Of a stretch of 64,000 bases of DNA, positions 44,282-52,667 are shown piece after piece (the first letter of the stretch is position 1; the number at the start of each line of letters is the position of its first letter). The stretch covers positions 2,232,001 through 2,296,000 of the forward strand of contig OZ243926.1 in NCBI GenBank assembly GCA_965213765.1, given 5' to 3'. The notes below the pieces were generated by a model that did no database searches, was not told where the DNA came from, and worked only from the letters and a program-made list of their open reading frames with translations. Origin of the DNA: JAJDXO01 sp965213765 (GTDB lineage Bacteria > Pseudomonadota > Alphaproteobacteria > Rhodospirillales > UBA2165). Both the position numbers and the translations under genes were made by a program.

Positions 44282-44461
44282 ATGGGTAGAGAAGCTCAAA
44301 CACCGTCCGGACCCGGCCAGGCGCTGGTCAATTATGTCGCCGAGGTCGCCGGCGGCGAGTTCGAACCGCCGGGCCGGCATAATCTCCGCGGCGTTGGCGA
44401 GGCCATGGATGTCCATGTGCCGGCCGATAGCTCAAGCGCCCGCCGGACGGCTGCCGAATGA
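44282..44461 (+). CDS. small hypothetical protein upstream of DUF924 genes
   Basis: A 59-residue frame (MGREAQTPSGPGQALVNYVA, then GGEFEPPGRHNLRGVGEAMD) has codon usage like its neighbours. Its TGA overlaps the ATG of the first DUF924 gene (ATGA), which supports translation. I do not recognise the family, and it may be a remnant of a longer gene cut by the MITE just upstream. Confidence 0.45.
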   Translation: MGREAQTPSGPGQALVNYVAEVAGGEFEPPGRHNLRGVGEAMDVHVPADSSSARRTAAE

Positions 44462-45009
44462 GCGACGTGGCTTCCGGCGTCCTGTCGTTCTGGTTCGGCG
44501 AGCCGGGCGACGCGGAATTGGATGCCGAGATCGGGCGGAAGTTCATGGACGCTTACCGGCAGGCGGCGTCCGGCGAGCTCGATCACTTGAGAGAAACTCC
44601 GGACGGCTGCCTGGCCTTGATCATTCTGCTGGACCAGTTCTCCCGCAACCTGTTCCGGGGATCGGCTGAGGCCTTCGCCGCCGATGCCAAGGCGCGGGTG
44701 CTGGCCGATTACGCGATCTCGCAAGGTCACGACCGGGATTTCTCCAGGAACCGGAAGCTGTTCACCTACTTGCCGTTCGAGCATTCGGAGGATCTTGCCG
44801 ATCAGGAACGGGCGGTCGAGCTGATTGCGACATTGGGCGATGAACATCTTAGCGGGTATGCCATCCGGCACCGGGATATCATCGCCGAATTCGGGCGGTT
44901 CCCGCACCGGAATGCCGTTCTCGGCCGGGAGAGCACGGCGGCGGAACTCAAGCTCCTCGAAGACCCCGAGAACTCGTTTGGCCAAACAGCGGATGACGAC
45001 AAGAAATGA
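44458..45009 (+). CDS. DUF924 family protein, first copy
   Basis: A 183-residue helical protein: VLSFWFGEPGDAELDAEIGR, CLALIILLDQFSRNLFRGSA, LFTYLPFEHSEDLADQERAV and HRDIIAEFGRFPHRNAVLGR are the DUF924 blocks. The fold is TPR-like and the function unknown. It is followed with an ATGA overlap by a second, similar DUF924 gene. Confidence 0.9.
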   Translation: MSDVASGVLSFWFGEPGDAELDAEIGRKFMDAYRQAASGELDHLRETPDGCLALIILLDQFSRNLFRGSAEAFAADAKARVLADYAISQGHDRDFSRNRKLFTYLPFEHSEDLADQERAVELIATLGDEHLSGYAIRHRDIIAEFGRFPHRNAVLGRESTAAELKLLEDPENSFGQTADDDKK

Positions 45010-45623
45010 CCGAAGAAATTCAACAAAGGGTATTGGACTTCTGGTTCGGCGAACCGGGGAGCGAAGAGCACGGCACCCATCGGAAAATCTGGTTCCGGGG
45101 CCGAACACCGGAATTCGATCGGGAGATTCGCGACGGATTTATGGAAATCCACGAAAAGGCCGCTGCCGGCGAATTCGACCATTGGATGGAAACCAAGGAG
45201 GGCTGTCTGGCGCTTTGCATCCTCTTGGACCAGTTCCCGCGCAACATGTTCCGGATGACGCCGCGGGCCTTCGCTACCGATGCGAAGGCCCTCGCGGTTG
45301 CCAAACACGCCGTCGCCAACAAGTGGGACGACGAGGTTTCGGCCATCGAACGGCACTTTTTCTATCTTCCTTACGAACATTCGGAAGAGTTGGCGGATCT
45401 CGATGCGGTCACCGAACTGGCGCCCAAGATGGGCCGGAAGCGCTCGGACAAGGCGGTCGCGGAGCACCGCGACCTGATCGTCAAGTTCGGGCGCTACCCC
45501 CACCGCAACGAAATATTGGGCCGGGAATCGACGCCGGAAGAGATCGAGCACATGAAAAACGGCGGCAAGAATTTCGGCCAGGGTGCGACGCCGGACCCCA
45601 TCCCCGACGACGCGGACGACTAG
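45006..45623 (+). CDS. DUF924 family protein, second copy
   Basis: A 205-residue paralogue of the preceding gene with the same blocks (VLDFWFGEPGSEEHGTHRKI, CLALCILLDQFPRNMFRMTP, FFYLPYEHSEELADLDAV, HRDLIVKFGRYPHRNEILGR). The two arose by tandem duplication and have diverged. Its TAG stop forms part of the CTAG target of an IS5 element. Confidence 0.92.
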   Translation: MTEEIQQRVLDFWFGEPGSEEHGTHRKIWFRGRTPEFDREIRDGFMEIHEKAAAGEFDHWMETKEGCLALCILLDQFPRNMFRMTPRAFATDAKALAVAKHAVANKWDDEVSAIERHFFYLPYEHSEELADLDAVTELAPKMGRKRSDKAVAEHRDLIVKFGRYPHRNEILGRESTPEEIEHMKNGGKNFGQGATPDPIPDDADD

Positions 45624-46939
45624 CAGGCTGCTGAAAAACTCGCCACGCGCGGCCGGTTTGATGAGTTCGGTCGGTTTTCTCTGGTTATGGGCGGCGGGGG
45701 TTGGGGTTCGGGACCCGCTCGCGGCGGGTCTGGGGGCCTATTGCGCGGTTCCCGGGCATCATGTCGGCGCCTCGGCGAGGAGTTTGGGCAGCCTGACCAG
45801 GTTGTAGGCGGCGGCGGTGAATGTGAACATCCAGCCCACCCGGTCGAGCCCACGATGCCGGGTCTTGGCCAGCCCGCCGGTGGTCTTGATCCAGCCGAAC
45901 CCCTCCTCGATGCGCTTGCGCAGGCGCTGGCTGGCGGCGTAGCCCGGATGCCGGGTGGTGCGTCGGTCGACCCGGGTCTTGCGCGGCTTGCCGGTCTTCC
46001 TGACATGGCCGTCGACGGCAATATGAGGGGTGACGGCGCCGTCGCGCAACGCGTCCACGAACTCGGCCACGTCATAGGCCTTGTCGGCGCCCAGCGTGAC
46101 CCGCCGCGCTTTCTTGCGGCGCCCCAGCATGGCCAGCGCCGCCTCCCGCTCGGCGGTGCCACTGGCCCGGGTCAGCGCCGCATCGACAATCAGCGCATTG
46201 CGGTTCTCCATCAACAGATGGCCCATGAAGCACAGCCGGCTCGACTGCCCCTCGCCCTTGCGGAACAGCCGGGCATCGGCATCGGTGGTGGACGCATGGG
46301 TCGCGTTCGAGCGCCGCTCGCCGCGGAAGTCACGCTCCGCGTTGCGCCCGGCAGGCGGGTCGCCGCCGTCATCCTTGCGGCGGAAGCTCTTCATCGACGC
46401 CCACGCCTCGATCAGCGTGCCGTCGACCGAGAAGTGCTCGTCCGACAAAAGACGGCGTACCCGCGCGCCGCGCAGCACCGCTTGAAGAAAGCGCGCCGCC
46501 ACATCCCCCGCAACCAACCGGTCGCGGTTCTTCGAATAGGTCGTGGCGTCCCACACCGGCGCGTCCATCGACAGACCGACGAACCAGCGGAACAACAGGT
46601 TGTAGTCCAGCTGCTCCATCAACTGGCGCTCCGAGCGGATGGTGTAGAAGGCCTGTAACAGAAGCGCCCGCAACAGCTTCTCCGGCGCGATCGACGGCCG
46701 CCCGGTCGTCGAATACAGAACCGCAAAATCTCCCGACAACGCCGCCAGGGCCTCGTCCACCAGAACCCGGATCGACCGCAGCGGATGATCCGCAGGTACC
46801 CGAGCCTCCAAGTCCACGTAGCTGAACAGACCCTCGCCGCGTTCGTCCTCGCCCCGCATCACAACCTCCAGCACCGATCAACCCAGGGGCAGAGAATCAC
46901 GATACCGGGAATCGCGCCAGTGGGTTTTTCAGCAGCCTG
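45624..46939 (-). mobile_element. IS5-family insertion sequence, copy A
   Basis: The element is 1,316 bases with inverted ends CAGGCTGCTGAAAAACTC and its partner near 46939. It is flanked by CTAG on both sides (45620-45623, 46940-46943), matching the CTAR target of the IS5 subgroup. Copy B at 56049-57364 has the same length and encodes the same protein, in the same orientation. Confidence 0.93.
45759..46859 (-). CDS. IS5-family transposase, copy A
   Basis: A 366-residue DDE transposase with a DUF772 N-terminus (SIAPEKLLRALLLQAFYTIR, MEQLDYNLLFRWFVGLSMD) and a DDE_Tnp_1 core (FSVDGTLIEAWASMKSFR, TLGADKAYDVAEFVDAL, KRIEEGFGWIKTTGGLAKTR). ATG 46859 has GGAGG upstream; an earlier GTG at 46874 is less likely. 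The gene appears intact. Confidence 0.93.
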   Translation of the reverse strand: MRGEDERGEGLFSYVDLEARVPADHPLRSIRVLVDEALAALSGDFAVLYSTTGRPSIAPEKLLRALLLQAFYTIRSERQLMEQLDYNLLFRWFVGLSMDAPVWDATTYSKNRDRLVAGDVAARFLQAVLRGARVRRLLSDEHFSVDGTLIEAWASMKSFRRKDDGGDPPAGRNAERDFRGERRSNATHASTTDADARLFRKGEGQSSRLCFMGHLLMENRNALIVDAALTRASGTAEREAALAMLGRRKKARRVTLGADKAYDVAEFVDALRDGAVTPHIAVDGHVRKTGKPRKTRVDRRTTRHPGYAASQRLRKRIEEGFGWIKTTGGLAKTRHRGLDRVGWMFTFTAAAYNLVRLPKLLAEAPT

Positions 46940-46940
46940 C

Positions 46941-46988
46941 TAGAGCAGTTTCGGGCCAAATTGAACCGTTTGACCGGAAACTGCTCTA
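46941..46988. repeat. 48-base palindromic repeat, copy 2
   Basis: TAGAGCAGTTTCGGGCCAAA pairs with TTTGACCGGAAACTGCTCTA. In reverse complement it matches copy 1 at 35064-35111 at all but a few bases. Its right end supplies the purB stop codon (46986-46988), and its left end overlaps the IS5 target. Confidence 0.75.
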
Positions 46989-48293
46989 GCCGAAGACGCG
47001 GGCGAAGATGGCGTCCACGTTCTTGGTGTGATAGCCCAGATCGAACAGCGCCGTCAGGTCGTCTTCCGGCAGCTTGGCCGTGACGTCCGCATCGCTCTTC
47101 AGCGCGGTCAGGAAGTCGGCACCGTTCTTCCACACATCCATGGCGTTCCGCTGGACCGCCGCATAGGCGTCTTCGCGGCTCATGCCTGCCTGTGTGAGGG
47201 CCAGCAAAACCCGCTGCGAAAATACCAGACCGCGGAGGTTGCCGAGATTACCCCGCATGGCGTCCGGATAGACCACCAGCTTCTCGATGACACCGACCAA
47301 CCGGTTGAGGGCGAAATCGAGGGTGACCGTGGCATCGGGCGCGATCATCCGCTCGACGGAAGAATGCGAGATATCCCGCTCATGCCAGGTGGCGACGTTT
47401 TCCATTGCCGGAATGACGGCGGAGCGGACAATCCGCGCCAGACCGGTGATGTTCTCGGTCAGCACCGGGTTCCGCTTGTGAGGCATGGAAGACGAGCCCT
47501 TTTGCCCTTCGGAGAAAAACTCTTCCGCTTCGCGCACCTCGGTCCGCTGCAGATGGCGGATTTCGGTCGCAAGCCGCTCCATGGAACTGGCGATCACGCC
47601 GAGCGTCGCGAAAAACATCGCGTGCCGGTCCCGGGGGATGATCTGGGTGGAGACGGTCTCCGGGGTCAGGCCCAGTTTCTCGGCGACATATTCCTCGATC
47701 CCCGGCTCGACGCTGGCGAAAGTGCCCACGGGCCCTGAAATGGCGCAGGTGGCGATCTCGGCGCGCGCGCTGGTCAAACGGTCCCGGGCGCGCGAAAACT
47801 CGGCGTAATAGGTCGCGAGCTTGACCCCGAAGGTGGTCGGCTCGGCATGAATGCCGTGGCTGCGGCCGATGGTCGGGGTGAGTTTGTGTTCCTCGGCGCG
47901 CGTCCTTAGCGCGGCGAGCAGCCGGTCGAGATCGGCCAGCAAGATGTCGGCGGCCTGGGTAAGTTGGACGGCGAAGCGGGTGTCCAGTACGTCCGACGAG
48001 GTCATGCCCTGATGGACGAAGCGCGCCTCCTCGCCCAGCTGCTCGGAAAGCTCGGTCAGGAAGGCGACCACATCGTGTTTGGTTTCGGCCTCGATCTCAT
48101 CGATGCGGGCGATCCGTTCCGGCGTATAAGGCTTGTCGCCCCGCTCCCGCACCGCCTTCGCGGCTTCCGCGGGGATGACGCCGGCCTCGGCCAATGCGTC
48201 GCAGGCATGGGCCTCAATCTCGAACATGATGCGGAACACGTTCTCGGGCGCCCAGATGGCGGCCATTTCGGGTCGGCTGTAACGAGGGATCAT
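46986..48293 (-). CDS. purB: adenylosuccinate lyase
   Basis: A 435-residue fumarase-superfamily lyase that acts on SAICAR and adenylosuccinate: FVHQGMTSSDVLDTRFAVQL, TIGRSHGIHAEPTTFGVKLA, and the signature loop GSSSMPHKRNPVLTENITGL with the catalytic serine. It belongs to the alphaproteobacterial purB-purC neighbourhood, here spread apart by DUF924, MITE and IS insertions. Confidence 0.98.
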   Translation of the reverse strand: MIPRYSRPEMAAIWAPENVFRIMFEIEAHACDALAEAGVIPAEAAKAVRERGDKPYTPERIARIDEIEAETKHDVVAFLTELSEQLGEEARFVHQGMTSSDVLDTRFAVQLTQAADILLADLDRLLAALRTRAEEHKLTPTIGRSHGIHAEPTTFGVKLATYYAEFSRARDRLTSARAEIATCAISGPVGTFASVEPGIEEYVAEKLGLTPETVSTQIIPRDRHAMFFATLGVIASSMERLATEIRHLQRTEVREAEEFFSEGQKGSSSMPHKRNPVLTENITGLARIVRSAVIPAMENVATWHERDISHSSVERMIAPDATVTLDFALNRLVGVIEKLVVYPDAMRGNLGNLRGLVFSQRVLLALTQAGMSREDAYAAVQRNAMDVWKNGADFLTALKSDADVTAKLPEDDLTALFDLGYHTKNVDAIFARVFG

Positions 48294-48336
48294 GACGGGC
48301 TTCTCACGTTGCGCCGTCTTATATCACTTGGACGCC

Positions 48337-49920
48337 CTATTTTGAAGCGAGGGCCTCCTTCGCGAGCAGGGGCGCCAAATCCTCCTTCACCTGGGCCCGT
48401 TTGATCTTCCCCGACGCGGTGAGCGGCAGGGCGTCGACGAAGACAATCCGGCGCAGCCGCTTGAAGGACGCGATGCGGTCCGCGCCATGGTTGAGGATGT
48501 CGTCTTCGGCGGCTTTAACGCCGTCCCGCGGCACGACCGCCGCCGCAGGCAACTCGCCCCATTTCTTGTCCGGCATCCCGAAAGCGGCGCAGGCCGCCAC
48601 CGCCGGATGATCCTCGATGGAGTTTTCCAGCTCGACCGGCGAAATGTTCATACCGCCCGAAATGATCACCTCCTTGGTCCGCCCGATGAGGGTCACCACC
48701 CCGTCTTCGTCCATAGTCGCGAGATCGCCGGTCCACCCCCAGCCGTCGTCGGATTTGAAATAGGCCTTCGTATCCTCGCCGTTATCGATATAGCGGTCGA
48801 AGAGATGGTCTCCCCGGGTGCAGAGCTCCCCCTCCTCTCCCGGCCTGGCGGGAACGCCGGGCGCCGTAAACACGCCAACTTCGATGCGCGGGCCCGGTTT
48901 TCCGAGCGTGCCGGGTTTGACGGCCCGCTCCTCGGGCTGCTGGGACAGCACATGACTGGACTCCGTCGAGCCGAAAGCCTGGACAATGCGGACGCCGGGC
49001 AGCGCATTTTCGGCCCGCGCCAGCAGCTCCTCGGTAGCGGCCGCGCCGCCGTATATGAACTGCCGCAAGGTGGACACCCGGTTCGGGTCGAAGTCGGGGT
49101 GATCAAACAACATGGCCATCTGGGTCGGCACCACGAAGGCGGTCGTAAGGCCGTGGATTTCGGCGGCCTCCATGAACTTCACCGGATCCCAGTGTTCCAG
49201 AATTACCGCGCAGGCGCCGGCCACCATGATCGGCGTGAACCAGCTGTAGAGGCCGGCGGCATGGCATAACGGGATGGTCACCGCGCAGACGTCGTCGGGC
49301 GCGATGGGATGATCCTCGGCCGCCGCCGTCGAAGCGACGATCCGCGCCCGGTGGCTGGCGATTGCGGCCTTGGGCAAACCCGTCGTGCCGCTGGTGAACA
49401 GAATGGTGATGGGATCGGTCGCCTCAACCGGGATATCCGGGTCGGTCTCCGGCTGGCCGGCCATGAGCGACGCAAAATCGTCCGCATCCGATGGCGCGTC
49501 ACCCCCCATGGAAAGCAGACGCGGCCGGGATTCGAATTCCGTCAGCGCCTCGGCATAGACCGGCCAGGCATGGTTGTCGCCGATGAACACCCGGGTCTTG
49601 GTGAGCTTGAGAGCGTGGTCCAGCTCCTTTGGTGTGAACCGGTGCGAAAGGTGGGCGAGGACGTGGTTGGTCCGCGCCACGCCGAAATGCACGGGTACGT
49701 AGTCGATACTGTTTCCGGCCATGATCGAAATGACCGATTGATCAGGCAGTCCGAGGGATTGGATGACGTGGGCGGCCTGATTGCTGAGGGCATCCAACTC
49801 ACCGTAGGTGACCGTCCGCCCGTTGCCGATGAGGGCCGGTGCGTCCGGCCGCGCCGAGGCGATTGTTCGCGGCACTTCCCGGGGAGACGCGTTGGCCGGC
49901 GGTTCAGCGGGTGAGGTCAT
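48337..49920 (-). CDS. AMP-dependent acyl-CoA synthetase/ligase
   Basis: A 527-residue adenylate-forming ligase: ITILFTSGTTGLPKAAIASH is the P-loop A3 motif, VQAFGSTESSHVLSQ the A5 site, GWGWTGDLATMDEDGVVTLI the A7/A8 region and GKIKRAQVKEDL the C-terminal lysine loop. It activates a carboxylic acid to its CoA thioester; the acid is unknown, possibly aromatic. Its start overlaps the MarR stop by 17 bases, so the two are co-transcribed and divergent from the reductive dehalogenase-like gene. Confidence 0.9.
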   Translation of the reverse strand: MTSPAEPPANASPREVPRTIASARPDAPALIGNGRTVTYGELDALSNQAAHVIQSLGLPDQSVISIMAGNSIDYVPVHFGVARTNHVLAHLSHRFTPKELDHALKLTKTRVFIGDNHAWPVYAEALTEFESRPRLLSMGGDAPSDADDFASLMAGQPETDPDIPVEATDPITILFTSGTTGLPKAAIASHRARIVASTAAAEDHPIAPDDVCAVTIPLCHAAGLYSWFTPIMVAGACAVILEHWDPVKFMEAAEIHGLTTAFVVPTQMAMLFDHPDFDPNRVSTLRQFIYGGAAATEELLARAENALPGVRIVQAFGSTESSHVLSQQPEERAVKPGTLGKPGPRIEVGVFTAPGVPARPGEEGELCTRGDHLFDRYIDNGEDTKAYFKSDDGWGWTGDLATMDEDGVVTLIGRTKEVIISGGMNISPVELENSIEDHPAVAACAAFGMPDKKWGELPAAAVVPRDGVKAAEDDILNHGADRIASFKRLRRIVFVDALPLTASGKIKRAQVKEDLAPLLAKEALASK

Positions 49921-50374
49921 CGGCCCGCCCGATCAATTTGGCGAGGGTGGATTTGAATTGCCGAAGCTCGTCCGCACTCAGTCCGGCGGTCAATTCACGA
50001 TAGCGGCGGTTGGCGAGCGGGATCAGCCGTTCATAGAGACGCCGGCCGGCCGCGGTGAGGCCAAGATCATGAACCCGCCTGTCCAGCGGGTTCCGCGACC
50101 GGTGGACAAGATTGCGGTCGACAAGGCTATCGATGGCCCGGCTCACCGTCATTTTGTTCATCGCCCAGCGGCCGGCGACGGCCTGTGCGCTGATGCGGCC
50201 TCCGCCGGCGACGCTCAGCAGCACCCGCCACTCGGGCACCGTCACTTCGCTGGCCGCGAACTCGCCTTCGAACACGTCGCTGATCCGGTTGGACAGCATG
50301 TGGCACAGCACCAGGACATGGTCGTCTCCCGGCTGCGATTCCGTCGTCGGCGCGGCTTCCGCCAGTGCTGTCAT
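49904..50374 (-). CDS. MarR-family regulator of the dehalogenase/ligase module
   Basis: A 156-residue MarR protein: DHVLVLCHMLSNRISDVFEG, VTVPEWRVLLSVAGGGRISA, VAGRWAMNKMTVSRAIDSLV and DRRVHDLGLTAAGRRLYERL. It is divergent from the reductive dehalogenase-like gene and overlaps the ligase. Two palindromes of MarR type lie in the shared promoter region, so it probably represses both directions until a substrate binds. Confidence 0.9.
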   Translation of the reverse strand: MTALAEAAPTTESQPGDDHVLVLCHMLSNRISDVFEGEFAASEVTVPEWRVLLSVAGGGRISAQAVAGRWAMNKMTVSRAIDSLVDRNLVHRSRNPLDRRVHDLGLTAAGRRLYERLIPLANRRYRELTAGLSADELRQFKSTLAKLIGRADDLTR

Positions 50375-50404
50375 CAGGCCTCCAAATTTTGCCTACCATT
50401 TATT

Positions 50405-50443
50405 GTAACATATGATACCATCAAATTTAGTAACATATGTTAC
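50405..50443. promoter_or_regulatory. twin MarR-type operators
   Basis: GTAACATATGTTAC (50430-50443) is a perfect 14-base palindrome, and GTAACATATGATAC (50405-50418) is the same site with one arm changed. Their centres are 25 bases apart, placing them on opposite or near-opposite faces. They lie between the MarR start (50374) and the divergent gene (50463). Confidence 0.75.
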
Positions 50444-50462
50444 TTCATGATGGGAAGATGGA

Positions 50463-52667
50463 ATGTTTGGGTTTAGACGCGCCTCGCGACCCGTGGAACT
50501 CGGCCCCTATCCGCTGGAGCGGCTGCGCCGCGATCCGGGCGCAGGGCAAGCGGAAGCGTCGCGTCCAGCCAGTGACGCCGGGCCACTGAACACCGGCGGC
50601 TCTCCGCATCTGGTGGAAGCGGTGCGCATCCACCTCTCGGCCTATGAGGAACTGCGCACACCGGAGCCGTTCTCCCGGAAGGCGCCGGTCCCGGACGATC
50701 CGGCCCTCCGCGTCCGTGACGTGAAGGGCGCCGGCTACTTCCTTGACGCTTCCCAGATCGGTATCTGCGAAGTGGATGCGGGCCTGTGGCTTAACGGCCC
50801 AATCGACGGCCATACGCACGCGGTGGTGATCGTTGCCGAGTACGCCGACCCCATTGACGAGCGGAACCGGGCGCGGGCCTGGATGGAGGGAAACGATCAT
50901 CTGATCGCCACCCTCCGGGCCGCGGAGGTCGCCTTGGATCTCTCGGGCCAGATTTCGTCCATGGGCTTCGCGAGCAAGGCTCATTGGACCGGGGCGAGCG
51001 ACGTGGACCTCGGCAAGGCGGCGGTGCTCGCCGGCCTGGCCGTCCGCGAAGGCGGCGAACTGATCAACCCCTACCTCAATGACCGCTTTGCCCTCGGCGT
51101 TGTCACCACCGGCTACGAGCTGGCGGCCGATGAGCCGCTCCACGCATCGGCCCGGAACGGCCGCGACCTCCACTATCAGCTCGGCCTGTCGGGCGCGGTC
51201 TCGGGGCTGGAACGCCGCCGGCGGCGCAAACGTCCCTCCCACCTCGGCCCCTATCCGGTCGAGACCGTCAAGCGGGTCGAAAAACCGACGACCTTGATCT
51301 TCGAAGACGAAGTGCCGCGCGTGCCAAGCCGCGCCAACATGTATATGCGGACCGCTCTTGGCGATCTCAGCCGCAAGACCCTTGAGGAGTCCGACCGGTG
51401 GTCGCAGAAGCATCCGGTCTCTCAGGGCATCGTCCGGCCGAGCTGGGCGATCAAGCCGCTCCAGGACGGCCAGCCGGCGAGCCGGGTTTCGTCCGAGGCG
51501 GGGTCGCCGGAAGACAACGCCAAGGCCCTGAAGGCGCTCACCCACGCCATGGGCTCCTCGGTAACCGGAATCTGCAAAATCCCGGACTATTGCTGGTACT
51601 CCCACGACAAGCGGGGCCAGCCCATCGATCCCTATCACGAACATGCGCTGGTGGTGCTGATCGATCAGGGCCATGAGACGTTTCTTGGCGCCAGCGGCAA
51701 CGATTGGATCTCGGGTTCCCAGTCCATGCGGTCCTATTTGCGGGGCGCCGAGATCGTCGGCGTGCTGGCCGACATGATTCGCCGGATGGGGTACTCCGCC
51801 CGCGCCCACTCCAATCTGGATTCCCACGTGCTCCACGTGCCCCTGGTGGTGCTGGCCGGTTTGGGCGAGCAAAGCCGCATCGGCGAGAGCGCCATAAATC
51901 CTTTCCTCGGCATGCGCTTCAAGACCGCCGTGCTCACCACCGACATGCCGTTGGAAGCCGACCTCCCCATCGACTTCGGCATCCAGACCTTCTGCGACAA
52001 ATGCGACAAGTGCGCGCGGGAGTGCCCGTGCCAGGCCATCCCCTACGGCGGCAAGGTAATCTTCAACGGCTACGAAACCTGGAAGCCGGACAGCGAGCGC
52101 TGCACCCTGTACCGGGCGACCAACCTCAAAGGCTCGGCCTGCGGGCGCTGCGTCAAGGTGTGCCCGCTCAGCAAGGACACCACGCTGGACGGTCCGGTCC
52201 TGCACCAAGTGGGGTCATGGCTCGGCATCAATGCCATGTGGCTGAAGCCGGTGCTGGCCCCCATCGCCATTCGGCTCGACGACGTACTCGGCAACGGCAA
52301 CCCGGTCGACGCCAAGAAATGGTGGTTGGACCTGGAGGTAATCGGCAAAACGTCGTTCCGCTACGATCCGCGGAACCACACGGTCGAGGCGAAGGGCGCG
52401 AACCGCCCGAAAATCAATCCCGGGAAGAAAGCGAAAGCAGCGGATTCCATCGCCTATTTCCCGGCCTCCACGCTGCCCGCGCCCGACTACTTCAAACCCT
52501 GCCCGCCGGACCGCAGGCTTGGCCTCGAACTGGCCAAACAGGCGGAGACGGCCGATCAGGCCCTTGCGCGCCGGGCCGGAGGCGGGGCAAAACCGGAAAC
52601 CTGCATTCCGACCTACATCAGCGGGAAATATCCGCACCCGGCGCCGGATCCGGAGGCTGCCGAGTAG
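50463..52667 (+). CDS. reductive dehalogenase-like protein with tandem duplicated domain
   Basis: A 734-residue cytoplasmic protein related to corrinoid iron-sulfur reductive dehalogenases. The second half (about 260-575) has the B12-domain-like core and two [4Fe-4S] motifs, C511-x2-C514-x2-C517-x3-C521 and C560-x2-C563-x3-C567 with C547 and C523. The first half (about 12-230) repeats the same pattern: GPYP at 14 and 262, IGICEV/TGICKI at 99 and 368, HTHAVVIV/HEHALVVL at 117 and 392, RAAEVALDL/RGAEIVGVL at 152 and 427, and INPYL/INPFL at 201 and 478. There is no Tat signal, membrane anchor or oxidoreductase C-terminus. It probably reduces a halogenated or similar substrate with electrons from a separate donor. 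Epoxyqueuosine reductase is distantly related but lacks this duplication. Confidence 0.75.
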   Translation: MFGFRRASRPVELGPYPLERLRRDPGAGQAEASRPASDAGPLNTGGSPHLVEAVRIHLSAYEELRTPEPFSRKAPVPDDPALRVRDVKGAGYFLDASQIGICEVDAGLWLNGPIDGHTHAVVIVAEYADPIDERNRARAWMEGNDHLIATLRAAEVALDLSGQISSMGFASKAHWTGASDVDLGKAAVLAGLAVREGGELINPYLNDRFALGVVTTGYELAADEPLHASARNGRDLHYQLGLSGAVSGLERRRRRKRPSHLGPYPVETVKRVEKPTTLIFEDEVPRVPSRANMYMRTALGDLSRKTLEESDRWSQKHPVSQGIVRPSWAIKPLQDGQPASRVSSEAGSPEDNAKALKALTHAMGSSVTGICKIPDYCWYSHDKRGQPIDPYHEHALVVLIDQGHETFLGASGNDWISGSQSMRSYLRGAEIVGVLADMIRRMGYSARAHSNLDSHVLHVPLVVLAGLGEQSRIGESAINPFLGMRFKTAVLTTDMPLEADLPIDFGIQTFCDKCDKCARECPCQAIPYGGKVIFNGYETWKPDSERCTLYRATNLKGSACGRCVKVCPLSKDTTLDGPVLHQVGSWLGINAMWLKPVLAPIAIRLDDVLGNGNPVDAKKWWLDLEVIGKTSFRYDPRNHTVEAKGANRPKINPGKKAKAADSIAYFPASTLPAPDYFKPCPPDRRLGLELAKQAETADQALARRAGGGAKPETCIPTYISGKYPHPAPDPEAAE

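Noticed and set aside
50445..52208. 587-codon minus-strand frame across the dehalogenase-like gene
   Set aside because: Antisense shadow; the plus frame has the Fe-S cysteine motifs and internal homology.
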